A DNA stretch of 64,000 bases from an uncultured Lachnospiraceae bacterium (lineage in GTDB: Bacteria > Bacillota > Clostridia > Lachnospirales > Lachnospiraceae): contig CAJTTI010000002.1 of NCBI GenBank assembly GCA_910579225.1, positions 128,237 through 192,236 on the forward strand, read 5' to 3'. The position numbers and the translations under genes were made by a program. The notes beneath the pieces were generated by a model. The model had not been told where the DNA came from. It did no database searches and saw only the letters and a list, made by a program, of their open reading frames with translations. Every line of letters starts with the position of its first letter. The stretch's first letter is position 1. Below are positions 52,321-60,819 of this stretch, piece after piece.

Positions 52321-52776
52321 TTATTTTTCTTCTGAAGGGGTTTCTTTGGAAGCGAACGTGTTTGTCTCCGTTTCCAGGTCAGAAACCACATTGATTGCAG
52401 GCTTTACGGCAGGCTCCGTCATGGTACACTTACCATCAAAGCATCCTCCGTCATCCACAATCAAAGACTTTGTAGTGACATTTCCAATGACCTTTCCGGT
52501 AGAAAGAACCTCCAGTTTTTCATGAGAGATGATGTCTCCGTCTACTTTTCCGGAGATCATTACATTGTGTGCTGTAATATTGCCTTTGACACGGCCCTCT
52601 GAACCAAGAATGAGAGTTTGCTCGCAATAGCAGTCTCCGTTCAAAGTTCCGTCAATCCGGATGGTCTCCGGAGCAGTCAGGTTGCCGTTCAGAACGGCGC
52701 CAAGACCAATGATTGTACTGATCTTTCCGGATGTTTCAGTTACAGTTGGGGTATCTTTTTTTGTCTTTCCTAACAT
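52321..52776 (-). CDS. bactofilin
   Basis: A 151-residue polymer-forming cytoskeletal protein. A flexible N-terminus is followed by a beta-helix of short repeats (about residues 20-115) with I-G-hydrophobic patterns, as in GLGAVLNGNLTAPETIRIDG and GRVKGNITAHNVMISGKVDGD. Bactofilins form membrane-associated filaments that position cell-wall enzymes. The gene follows an M23-like envelope protein, a pairing common for bactofilins. Its leader holds a copy of the intercistronic hairpin element ending at CAGGAG before the start. Confidence 0.92.
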   Translation of the reverse strand: MLGKTKKDTPTVTETSGKISTIIGLGAVLNGNLTAPETIRIDGTLNGDCYCEQTLILGSEGRVKGNITAHNVMISGKVDGDIISHEKLEVLSTGKVIGNVTTKSLIVDDGGCFDGKCTMTEPAVKPAINVVSDLETETNTFASKETPSEEK

Positions 52777-52793
52777 AATACATCTCCTGATTC

Positions 52794-52881
52794 AAAGTTA
52801 CGCATCTGTCCTTCGTCCGAAAGAATTTCTGTCCGCTGTATGCGCAGAAATCTTTCCGGACAGTTGGGCAGACACTGATTT
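52794..52881 (-). repeat. intercistronic hairpin element, bactofilin copy
   Basis: On the minus strand it aligns with the ilvB element: ATCAGTGTCTGCCC, TCCGGAAAGATTTC, GAAATTCTTTCGGA and GGACAGATGCGTAACT, directly before AATCAGGAG. Stem pairs are kept despite many changed bases. It lies between the M23-like gene and bactofilin. Confidence 0.7.
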
Positions 52882-52890
52882 TTATCGTTT

Positions 52891-53640
52891 TTAACCACGT
52901 GCGTCGATGACAGAGAGCGGGTCCAAAGGTGCTTCCTCGAAGATAATCTGATAGTCAAGCCGCGTCTCATCGGCAGTGATATTGAGCAGAACATCTCCGG
53001 CATGAACCTGGGCGCCTTCTTCCACTGCGGTTTCTGCTCCCTGATAGCAGAGGTAGCGGGTAGTATACCCAGTCTCATGAGCTATTTCGATGATATGCTG
53101 ATAGATATCATCGGAGCTTAAGGTGATGACTGTGCCATCGCCGGCTGCTGTAACTGTGCCGCCGGTATAAGTGCTGATCGAGAGATACGGTTGTTCTTCT
53201 GTATAAGAAGAAAGAAGGACGCTTGCTCCGGAGTAGGGGTATCTTCCCGGGAAAGCGGGGTTGGCTGCAGGATCTTCAGGTTCTTCTTCGGCAGCTTCTG
53301 CCTCAGCTTGTTCTGCTTTTGTCTGTTCGATCTCCTGTCGGAGTGCCGCATTCTCTTCTGAGAGAGTTGTTTTATCGTTGTTCAGCTGTTCTTTCTCTTC
53401 CGTAAGCTGTTGTACCAATTCTTCCTGTGTCGTAATCTGTGTCTGCAGCGCTGCTCTTGCTTTTTGATCTATGGAGAACTCATAAGCAAGCCATCCGGTA
53501 ACAGCAATCAGTAGACATAACAGTACGGGAAAAATACGAAGTACGGGTAAGGGAATGTTAAACTGCCGATTTTCCCGTCCGGTATTGGAGATCAGGAGTA
53601 CTGACAGAGATTCCTTACGCTTATGTCTTTGATGATTCAT
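52891..53640 (-). CDS. M23-like envelope protein, probably inactive
   Basis: A 249-residue protein with a membrane helix (about residues 28-48), a coiled coil (about 55-110, with repeated Glu/Gln/Leu), an acidic linker and a C-terminal domain resembling M23/LytM peptidases (GGTVTAAGDGTVITL, IIEIAHETGYTTRYL). The zinc ligands are not conserved: the usual HLHF-type motif is DYQIIF here. So it probably binds or organises rather than cuts peptidoglycan. AGGAGG precedes the ATG at 53640. It precedes bactofilin, the likely structural partner. Confidence 0.8.
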   Translation of the reverse strand: MNHQRHKRKESLSVLLISNTGRENRQFNIPLPVLRIFPVLLCLLIAVTGWLAYEFSIDQKARAALQTQITTQEELVQQLTEEKEQLNNDKTTLSEENAALRQEIEQTKAEQAEAEAAEEEPEDPAANPAFPGRYPYSGASVLLSSYTEEQPYLSISTYTGGTVTAAGDGTVITLSSDDIYQHIIEIAHETGYTTRYLCYQGAETAVEEGAQVHAGDVLLNITADETRLDYQIIFEEAPLDPLSVIDARG

Positions 53641-53696
53641 AACTAAAACCTCCTGTGTATCATCATACCATAAATTGCACAAAAGAGGAAGCCAGT

Positions 53697-53724
53697 AAAA
53701 CAGGGATGTAAAAAACATCCCTGT
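53697..53724 (-). terminator. terminator after the S1-domain gene
   Basis: On the minus strand ACAGGGATGT pairs with ACATCCCTGT around five T residues, followed by TTTT. Located between the S1 protein gene and the M23-like gene. Confidence 0.75.
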
Positions 53725-53748
53725 CAAAAAGCGTTGGCCGTGTATGGA

Positions 53749-54513
53749 TTACAGTTTCAGGTTGGCAAGAAGAGAACCCAGATTTGTAGATATGTTCTCA
53801 CTCTTGGGGATCTTGTAGTCACGGCTGTGATCGCTTTCTTCCGCAGGTTTGTCAAGAAGTGCTTTCATGCTGAGCGAAAGTTTGCCGTCTTTGATGGCGA
53901 TAACTTTGACTTTTACGGTATCTCCTTCTTTTAATACCTTGTCAGGAGAGGTGATGCGTTTGTCAGAAATTTGCGATACGTGCACAAGACCGGACAGACC
54001 ATTTTCCAGGCGAACGAAAGCGCCATAATCTTTCAGGGTCTCCACAGTCCCATCCATAATATCCCCCACATTTGTCTGCTCCATGGCTGTCTGGCGCTCC
54101 TGAGCAGCTTTTTCGCGGGCTTCTTCTCTCAAGATCTCTCTTGCAGAAAGAACAAGACGTTTTTTCTGCGGGTCGGCGGTGATAACACGTACACGTATCT
54201 TCTTGTGCAGCCATTCGTTCAGGTCATCCACATGCGCCAGAGACAGACGGGATGCGGGGATAAAGCCGCGGACATTTTCTACATATGCGATTACGCCTGC
54301 ATTGACGATACCGCCGATCTTGACGCTCAGAACCGTCTTTTCCTTCAGATATTCGTTCAGTGTTGCCCACACGGGATCCATCTCATCCGATGTTTCCTGA
54401 GTCTCTTCTGCGGCTTTATAAGAAGCCTCCAGCTCTTCAGCCAGATCATCCATAGTCGTGGCTTCCTGGTTTTCTGCTTTTTCTTCGATTTTTCCTTCCA
54501 TCATTTCTTCCAT
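53749..54513 (-). CDS. S1 RNA-binding domain protein (two S1 repeats)
   Basis: A 254-residue protein related to ribosomal protein S1. After an acidic N-terminus, one S1 motif lies at about residues 70-135 (GGIVNAGVIAYVENVRGFIPASRLS) and a second at about 155-225 (GTVETLKDYGAFVRLENGLSGLVHVSQIS). The C-terminus is short. The start at 54513 follows GAGGAG, and a promoter lies at 54554-54582. Such proteins bind RNA and may affect translation or decay, but the specific role is unknown. Confidence 0.9.
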   Translation of the reverse strand: MEEMMEGKIEEKAENQEATTMDDLAEELEASYKAAEETQETSDEMDPVWATLNEYLKEKTVLSVKIGGIVNAGVIAYVENVRGFIPASRLSLAHVDDLNEWLHKKIRVRVITADPQKKRLVLSAREILREEAREKAAQERQTAMEQTNVGDIMDGTVETLKDYGAFVRLENGLSGLVHVSQISDKRITSPDKVLKEGDTVKVKVIAIKDGKLSLSMKALLDKPAEESDHSRDYKIPKSENISTNLGSLLANLKL

Positions 54514-54553
54514 ATTGTGAATCTCCTCATAAATAAATTTTGTCACTGCTTCT

Positions 54554-54582
54554 ATTATAGGGGGAAATCCCAATAAAAGCAA
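54554..54582 (-). promoter_or_regulatory. promoter of the S1-domain gene
   Basis: On the minus strand TTGCTT (54582-54577) and a perfect TATAAT (54559-54554) with a 17-base spacer. Confidence 0.65.
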
Positions 54583-54701
54583 ATGGATATTCTTGTTTTT
54601 TTACAGTTTTTAAATAAAAATTGAAAAAATTTTGAGATCAGAAAAGGTTTATGTTACAATGTATGAAATTATAGTGAATATATAAAGGAGTACAGGGTCC
54701 G

Positions 54702-55865
54702 TTGAAAATATTGTTTATCGAATGGGAAAGTTATGGAAAGAAGGATTTAAAAGAAGCGTTTAAGGCGGAGGGACACAGTTTATGTAGCTTCCCATTTACT
54801 TTATATGCAGATGAGCGGGTGGTTAATAATCCAGAGACGGAGAAGGAGCTGGCTTCGGTTCTGCATAGAGAAGTACCGGATATTGTCTTCTCTGTGGACT
54901 ATTATCTGGTCATATCGAAAGTCTGTAATACGGAACATATCAGATATATCTCCTGGATCTACGACAGCCCGTACCGGGATCTGTATTCTCAGACGATAGT
55001 CAATCCATGCAACAGGGTATATGTTTTTGACAGAAGGATTTACCAGGAATTTTCCAGTGCAGGAGTTTCCACTGTGCAGTATTTGCCTCTCGCCGCGAAC
55101 ACGGAGAGGCTGGACGGGATGCTGAATACTCCTGATTCCGGGGATTTTTTATACGATATATCTTTTGTAGGATCCCTGTATATGGAGTATGAGCAATTCT
55201 ATGATCAGATGACCGGACGGTTGCCGGACTATGCAAAAGGATATTTGGATGCGTTAATTGCCGCACAGATGCAGATACAGGGATATAATTTTGTGGAGGA
55301 GGTATTACCCCCTGTCACGGATATGTTATGTCGCGCGCTTCCGATCATCTCTCTGCCCGGGGGAATTGAGAGTAAAGAATATCTGTATGCCCAGTACATT
55401 ATTAACCGCCGGGTTACGGCGGTGGAACGGATTGATCTGCTGGATGCAATTGCAGAACGTCATGTTGTGGATGTGTTCACGCACAGCCCGGAATTCTCCA
55501 TGCTGAATATATGCAACCATGGCCCTGTGGACTATCACACAGAGATGCCGAAGGTATTCCAATCCAGCAAAATTAACCTGAATATATCCGTGCGCAGTAT
55601 TCAGAGCGGGATTCCTCTGCGTGCTTTTGATATTATGGGGGCCGGCGGTTTTCTGCTCAGCAATTTTCAGCCGGATTTTATGGAACATTTTGTACCTGGG
55701 CAGGATATGGTCTGCTATGAGAATAAAAGGGATCTGGTGAGGAAAGTGGAATATTACCTTGCCCATGAGGAAGAACGTCAGGCGATTGCCAGGAATGGAC
55801 ATGATAAAGTGGCAGCAGAGCATACTTACAGACACCGGGTGCGGGAAATGCTGAACTTTGAATGA
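54702..55865 (+). CDS. CgeB/DUF3880-like glycosyltransferase
   Basis: A 387-residue protein of the CgeB type, a GT-B fold glycosyltransferase family with an N-terminal DUF3880 domain (VFSVDYYLVISKVC, ISWIYDSPYRDLY) and a C-terminal GT1-like nucleotide-sugar domain (SIQSGIPLRAFDIMGAGGFLLSNFQPD). The start appears to be TTG at 54702 after AAAGGAG, since no ATG is present in frame nearby. A perfect 17-bp hairpin follows the stop. It probably glycosylates a surface or spore component. The acceptor is unknown. Confidence 0.8.
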   Translation: MKILFIEWESYGKKDLKEAFKAEGHSLCSFPFTLYADERVVNNPETEKELASVLHREVPDIVFSVDYYLVISKVCNTEHIRYISWIYDSPYRDLYSQTIVNPCNRVYVFDRRIYQEFSSAGVSTVQYLPLAANTERLDGMLNTPDSGDFLYDISFVGSLYMEYEQFYDQMTGRLPDYAKGYLDALIAAQMQIQGYNFVEEVLPPVTDMLCRALPIISLPGGIESKEYLYAQYIINRRVTAVERIDLLDAIAERHVVDVFTHSPEFSMLNICNHGPVDYHTEMPKVFQSSKINLNISVRSIQSGIPLRAFDIMGAGGFLLSNFQPDFMEHFVPGQDMVCYENKRDLVRKVEYYLAHEEERQAIARNGHDKVAAEHTYRHRVREMLNFE

Positions 55866-55902
55866 AACAGAGAGAATCCTGCTTTGCAGGATTCTCTCTG
55901 TT
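55866..55902. terminator. perfect palindromic hairpin between convergent genes
   Basis: A 17-bp perfect stem (AACAGAGAGAATCCTGC and its complement) with a 3-base loop lies between the glycosyltransferase and murD2 stops. It lacks a T run but probably limits readthrough both ways. Confidence 0.6.
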
Positions 55903-57239
55903 CAGCCATCATGGAAGACCAGTTTTTTGAACACATCTCCGCGTTCTTCAAAATTCCGGAAGATTCCGTAACTGGCAGCAGCAGGAGAGAGGATGCAGGC
56001 AGAGCCGGGAGGGGTAAGTCCGCGTGCGGCAGTGACTGCTTCCTTCAGGGTGTCCACAAGGAGCAGGCGGTGGGGGGAGTGGAAATCCGGATAATTTTGT
56101 TGAATCTCCTGAAAGATTCGTCTGCCGGTGGCTTCCATCAGTATAATATGAGGGACCGGATCTTTGGACAGGTAGGAGATCAGGTCATCATATTCAATTC
56201 CCCGATCCATGCCGCCGATCAGGACAGAACCTACATTCGGGACACTTTTCAGAGCCTGGATCGTGGTGTCGCCGATGGTGGAGATAGAATCATCATAATA
56301 GCGGATTTGGTTCTGCTCGCCGATGAAAGAAAGCCGGTGAGGAAGCGGCTGATAAGTCCTGAGTGCAGCGTCAAATTCTTCATCAGACAGGCCGAGCATA
56401 TAGCAGATGGCATAATCATAGGCAATGTCCAGATGGTTGTGGTGTCCAAGCAGATGAATCTCTTTCACCGGGAGCCGGTATTCTCCGTGTTCAAACCGGA
56501 TTCGTGAGCCGTTTAAAAGTACATCGGCGGTGGAAAAACGGTCGGAGACTGTATAGATACGGGCAGGGCAGTGGTTCTTTGAAGGAAGGATGCCAAGGTC
56601 GCAGAAGAACAAATCTTCCGGTTTCTGATGCAGATAGATCTGCTGTTTGGCATGGATATAACTGGCCATGGTTCCGTAATGATCCAGGTGCTCTTCATGG
56701 AGGTTTAGAAGGACTGCCACATGGGGAGAGACATGAATATATTCCAGCTGATGGCAGGAAAGTTCACAGATGATCCGGGTCTGGTCATGGATGCTCTCCA
56801 GAATATCAAAGGCGGGGATGCCGATATTCCCTGCCAGAACTACATCCCGGTTGTTTTCTTTCAGAATATGGTAGAGCAGGGTAGTAACTGTACTCTTCCC
56901 TTTGGTTCCGGTAATGCCGATGATCTGCTCCCGATAGGCAGTGATGAATACTTCCATCTGAGACGTTATCTGACAGTCATATCCGGCGGGATCCATGGGA
57001 AGGACAATGCCGGGACTTTTGAAAACCAGATCATAATCGCTGAGCGTATCCATATAAGAGGGACCAGACAGAACCTGTATGGAAGCGTCTTCCGGTGAGG
57101 CACCAGCCTGATCTGCTATGGTAAGAGATGCATAGCCCCCGGCCTGAAGAAGACGGCGCAGAGTGGATTTACCTTCCTGCCCGAAGCCAAGGATCAGGAT
57201 ATGTTTGCGGGCAATGAGTGTTTTTAGAATATTTAACAA
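55902..57239 (-). CDS. murD2: UDP-N-acetylmuramoyl-L-alanine-glutamate ligase, MurD2-type
   Basis: A 445-residue Mur ligase. GITGTKGKSTVTTLLYH is the ATP loop, followed by NLHEEHLDHYG and the catalytic region YDDSISTIGDTTIQAL. The TTG at 57239 is the preferred start, as GGAGGG stands nine or so bases upstream and it overlaps the upstream murL stop; an ATG at 57260 would lie before that site. The immediate partner is a MurL-type epimerase. In the MurD2-MurL route known from Xanthomonas, MurD2 adds L-Glu to UDP-MurNAc-L-Ala and MurL then inverts it to D-Glu. A normal murD may exist elsewhere in this genome. Substrate preference is inferred from the pairing. Confidence 0.8.
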   Translation of the reverse strand: MLNILKTLIARKHILILGFGQEGKSTLRRLLQAGGYASLTIADQAGASPEDASIQVLSGPSYMDTLSDYDLVFKSPGIVLPMDPAGYDCQITSQMEVFITAYREQIIGITGTKGKSTVTTLLYHILKENNRDVVLAGNIGIPAFDILESIHDQTRIICELSCHQLEYIHVSPHVAVLLNLHEEHLDHYGTMASYIHAKQQIYLHQKPEDLFFCDLGILPSKNHCPARIYTVSDRFSTADVLLNGSRIRFEHGEYRLPVKEIHLLGHHNHLDIAYDYAICYMLGLSDEEFDAALRTYQPLPHRLSFIGEQNQIRYYDDSISTIGDTTIQALKSVPNVGSVLIGGMDRGIEYDDLISYLSKDPVPHIILMEATGRRIFQEIQQNYPDFHSPHRLLLVDTLKEAVTAARGLTPPGSACILSPAAASYGIFRNFEERGDVFKKLVFHDG

Positions 57240-58618
57240 GGCAGTTTCCCTCCATAACATTCATCAGACAGCAGATGCAGAAATTCCTCCGGCAGCAGAT
57301 GCGCAGGGTCATAATAACGCTCATAAGCGTGACGGTTTGGGAAAGCAGCTTTGTAGGCCGGCTGTTCCCGGTACCAGGAAAGCAGCAGAGGAAGCGATTC
57401 CCCTTCTCTTTCCATACGTTCGATGGCAAGGCAGATGGCGGCGTTTACTTCATCTCTGCTTCCCACACATTCAAATGGCTTCTCTTCCTGAATGCCTGTG
57501 AGCTTTTCAAAATCTTCTTTCATATCCGGATCTTCCGTCATGTCCGTCCCGAAAATTTCCACAAGCCGCTGATGACTCAGGAAAGGCGACAAAATCAGAA
57601 ATACAAACAGACATTTGGAACAATGTCCGCACCAGATGTCCTGTTTACTGCCGGCATTGCAGCTTCGGAAGATATTGTGATAGGCGGGCAGATTTGCAAA
57701 GTATCCTGCGATCTGGAATTCTGAGAGTGGACGAAGCATACTGAAATAGTGAATATTGCTCCCGATGAATTCTTTTTCATACTCATGAAAGTCCCGCTCA
57801 AATTTAAAACTTTTCGAATATTGATGATTGACCATACTGCCGGCTACAGTGCTCTCGTTAGCACTGGATTCATTGGAGAGTGCGACGTATGGAAGTCCGT
57901 GGAGGTAAGCTGCAATCAGAGAGGAAAAGGCAACCAGGGCAGAAAAGGGAGTATGGCCGTTCAGGTATCCTTCTTTGTTCAAACGCAGCATGTCAGGATC
58001 CAGAGTGCGTTGGATATGGAGGCTGTCTGTCATGGACAGTCCGGCGACTTCCACGGTCTTCAAAGTAGCTCCTCTTGGATTGATGATGCAGGTTTTCAGA
58101 GGATGGGTGCTTTTCTTCAACAGTTCAACGGTACAGGCAGAGTCTTTGCCACCGCCTATGGGGATCAGACAGCCGCTTTTCGCTGTCAGAGGATATGCTT
58201 TACCAGGCAGTTCTGCAGCGTTGCTGCTCAGGTCCATAAAGTCTTCCGGATGTGCCTGGATCTGATTGGTATAGAAGAATTCCCCCAGTCCCAGATAGTA
58301 AAGGTCTTTCCACCAGCGGATCTGAGATTCGTTCAAAGGGCCGGCAGTTACGATGACTTTGGGGGGACAGGCAATTTTCCAGTAACTGACAAGCTCCACC
58401 ATACCAAGTCCGAACAGCATGGCCTGCAGCGTACGGTTATCGGCTACAGGGACAGGCTCCGAAGTTTTCTTCGGGAAACGCCATACCGGCTGGAAAGCGG
58501 ATAATCCGGGAATCTCGAAATGATAAGTGATCTGTAGTTCTGTTTCCGTATCCAGAATTGTGTAGTTTCTGTAATAAAATACAGGATATGCCTTTCGGCA
58601 GGATTCATAAGTTTTCAT
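57233..58618 (-). CDS. murL: MurL-type UDP-MurNAc-L-Ala-L-Glu epimerase
   Basis: A 461-residue protein with a PP-loop-like ATP-binding motif (PIGGGKDSACTVELL, near residue 158), an ANEST and NHQYSKSFKFE segment, and a CGHCSKCLFVFL cysteine pair near residue 360. This matches the MurL family, which epimerises the terminal L-Glu of UDP-MurNAc-L-Ala-L-Glu to D-Glu using ATP. The start at 58618 follows AAAGGGG. Its stop overlaps the murD2 start region by seven bases, so the two are one translational unit. Recognition is from memory of the family, with the neighbouring Mur ligase as strong support. Confidence 0.8.
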   Translation of the reverse strand: MKTYESCRKAYPVFYYRNYTILDTETELQITYHFEIPGLSAFQPVWRFPKKTSEPVPVADNRTLQAMLFGLGMVELVSYWKIACPPKVIVTAGPLNESQIRWWKDLYYLGLGEFFYTNQIQAHPEDFMDLSSNAAELPGKAYPLTAKSGCLIPIGGGKDSACTVELLKKSTHPLKTCIINPRGATLKTVEVAGLSMTDSLHIQRTLDPDMLRLNKEGYLNGHTPFSALVAFSSLIAAYLHGLPYVALSNESSANESTVAGSMVNHQYSKSFKFERDFHEYEKEFIGSNIHYFSMLRPLSEFQIAGYFANLPAYHNIFRSCNAGSKQDIWCGHCSKCLFVFLILSPFLSHQRLVEIFGTDMTEDPDMKEDFEKLTGIQEEKPFECVGSRDEVNAAICLAIERMEREGESLPLLLSWYREQPAYKAAFPNRHAYERYYDPAHLLPEEFLHLLSDECYGGKLPC

Positions 58619-58702
58619 ATAAAAAACCCCTTTGGTAGAATATTCATTACAGTCTATTCTACCACAGGAGTTTTTAATTGGAAAGGGCGCAGTGTGCAAA
58701 GC

Positions 58703-59647
58703 TTAATAGATCTTCTTCGCATGCACCACGATCCGGTCTTTGCCGTCATTGGTACAAGTGGAAAGCGTGACTATATGGTCTTCTTTTTCCACAGATACTC
58801 CTGTATCGAACAGGGAAGCGGACTGAAGTGTTGTCAGGAAATCTGCATAGACATTATCTGCTTCATAGCCGATAGTATAACAGACATCCGACACAGGTGC
58901 TTCGTGACAGGAGAAAATCTGATAGCAGTGGGCCCCGTCGACCAGATCTATGTACACATAAGGATGTTCCTGCCAGAAATCTTTCTTCAGGTAATTCTTG
59001 AGATCTGCGAACATGGAGCCGTTTTTCATATTATGTCCGTAGATAATCGTGTGCAGGTCGCTAAGATCGCTGTGATTCTTGCTCTCGATAAAGATACTGC
59101 CTGCCCGATTGTTCTCCTTCTGGAATGTACGTCTCAGATAATACAGATTATCTTCGGAATGAAGGAGCGGATAACTGATCACCGTATCCGGGATCTCAAT
59201 CCAGCCGACTGCATCGGGATTGATCTCCTGCAGAGAATCAAGGTCGATTCTCGTCATGGGGACCAGGGGAGCGTTAGCTTCTTCCTGACCTTCCGGCGCA
59301 TCCAGAACAGCTCCGCTGTCTGCCAGCAGATCCGGTGAGATCGGATCTTCTGTCACATATTGCTTCAGATCCTCGTATTCCTTTTCAGCAGAATTGTATA
59401 CCAGGAAAATGGAAGCCAGTTTATAGATGCTGAAAGCCAGCACGCAGACCAGAAGGCCGACAATAACGCCCATGATTACCAGGCGTATCCGGCGTTTTTT
59501 CTGTGCTTCTCTGGCACGTCTGCGGCTGCGGGAAGAAATACGGTCGCTTTGTTGTCTCCGGTTATCCCCGGGGCGCCGGGAACTGCCGGTGTTTGATTTG
59601 CCGGCAGTTCTGTTTTTGCCGGTTCTTTTTTGCTCTTGAGTACTCAT
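58703..59647 (-). CDS. srtB: class B sortase
   Basis: A 314-residue membrane-anchored transpeptidase. A basic N-terminus (residues 1-55) precedes one membrane helix (about 57-78). The catalytic domain has His205 in YGHNM, Cys298 in LSTCTND and the Arg in DRIVVHAK. Class B sortases attach selected surface proteins to peptidoglycan or assemble pili. No substrate with an NPxTN-like signal is encoded adjacent. The surface protein at 18740 is a possible but unproven client. A cell-wall theme is shared with the murD2-murL pair beside it. Confidence 0.92.
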   Translation of the reverse strand: MSTQEQKRTGKNRTAGKSNTGSSRRPGDNRRQQSDRISSRSRRRAREAQKKRRIRLVIMGVIVGLLVCVLAFSIYKLASIFLVYNSAEKEYEDLKQYVTEDPISPDLLADSGAVLDAPEGQEEANAPLVPMTRIDLDSLQEINPDAVGWIEIPDTVISYPLLHSEDNLYYLRRTFQKENNRAGSIFIESKNHSDLSDLHTIIYGHNMKNGSMFADLKNYLKKDFWQEHPYVYIDLVDGAHCYQIFSCHEAPVSDVCYTIGYEADNVYADFLTTLQSASLFDTGVSVEKEDHIVTLSTCTNDGKDRIVVHAKKIY

Positions 59648-59893
59648 AACATCACCGCTTTTATTCTAACAGATTCCTTGCCGAAATTCCAGAGAAAAAG
59701 AAGAATAAATTTATCTTTTAGAAAAAACTGTTTTGCAGATTTTGAATCTGAGTGTAAAATGCCTACTATACATTTCCAGTCTGGCTGTGCTATACTGATG
59801 AGAAAATGGGATTCGGGCAAAAAGTGAAAAGTAGACACATATGATATGATAAGACAGGAACTGGTCTTGGAAGTGAGCAAGGAGGAGTTAGAG

Positions 59894-60817
59894 ATGTCAG
59901 AAGAGAGGCATAGGATGGATGAACAGAATCAGAAAACTGCCATGCGCGTGTCTGCGGTCAGTATTGTGGTGAACCTGCTGCTGTCTGTGGGGAAATTGCT
60001 GGCGGGAATTGTGGGGAGATCCGGAGCGATGGTCTCCGATGCAGTTCATTCGGCTTCTGATGTGTTCAGCACTTTTATTGTGATCATTGGGGTGCGGATA
60101 TCAGCGAAAAAATCGGATTCGCATCATCCTTATGGTCATGAACGGCTGGAATGTGTTGCTTCTATTATATTGGCGACGATTCTCCTGGCAACTGGTGTGG
60201 GAATCGGACTTGGCGGACTGAAAACGGTCCTTTCAGGGGATTATGAAAATCTGGCAGTTCCAGGAATCCTGGCCTTGGGAGCGGCAGTGGTATCGATTGG
60301 GGTAAAAGAGTGGATGTACTGGTATACCAGAGCGGCGGCGAAAAAGATCAACTCCGGAGCAATGATGGCAGACGCCTGGCATCATCGTTCGGATTCTTTG
60401 TCTTCTATAGGTGCGCTGGCCGGTATCTTGGGTTCCAGGATGGGATATCCGGTACTGGATTCATGGGCGAGCATTGTGATCAGCGTTTTTATTGCGAAAG
60501 CGGCTTATGATATTTTCATGGATGCAATTAATAAGATGGTGGACCGGGCCTGTGATGCTGAGACAGAGGCAGCAATTCGCCGTATTGTATGCAGTCAGAA
60601 TGGAGTGCTTGGCATTGACAGTTTGATGACAAGACTGTTCGGGGCAAAGATGTATGTGGATATGGAGATCGCCGCAGACGGAGACAAGACATTGTATGAG
60701 ACGCACGAAATTGCAGAGTGTGTGCATGACGCCATTGAAAAACAGTTTCCGGAAGTAAAACACTGCATGGTACATGTGAATCCGGCAGGGACCAGGGAGA
60801 AGGTGAAACCTCAGTAA
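59894..60817 (+). CDS. cation diffusion facilitator transporter
   Basis: A 307-residue CDF transporter exporting divalent metals such as Zn, Mn or Fe. Six membrane helices occupy about residues 15-205, with metal-site residues in SDAVHSASD (helix II) and DAWHHRSDS (helix V). The cytoplasmic C-terminal domain (about 210-300) has the usual ferredoxin-like fold with HDAIEKQFPEVKHCMVHV. The start at 59894 is chosen for GGAGGA at 59881-59886. The next gene begins two bases after its stop. The metal is not determinable here. Confidence 0.93.
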   Translation: MSEERHRMDEQNQKTAMRVSAVSIVVNLLLSVGKLLAGIVGRSGAMVSDAVHSASDVFSTFIVIIGVRISAKKSDSHHPYGHERLECVASIILATILLATGVGIGLGGLKTVLSGDYENLAVPGILALGAAVVSIGVKEWMYWYTRAAAKKINSGAMMADAWHHRSDSLSSIGALAGILGSRMGYPVLDSWASIVISVFIAKAAYDIFMDAINKMVDRACDAETEAAIRRIVCSQNGVLGIDSLMTRLFGAKMYVDMEIAADGDKTLYETHEIAECVHDAIEKQFPEVKHCMVHVNPAGTREKVKPQ

Positions 60818-60819
60818 AG

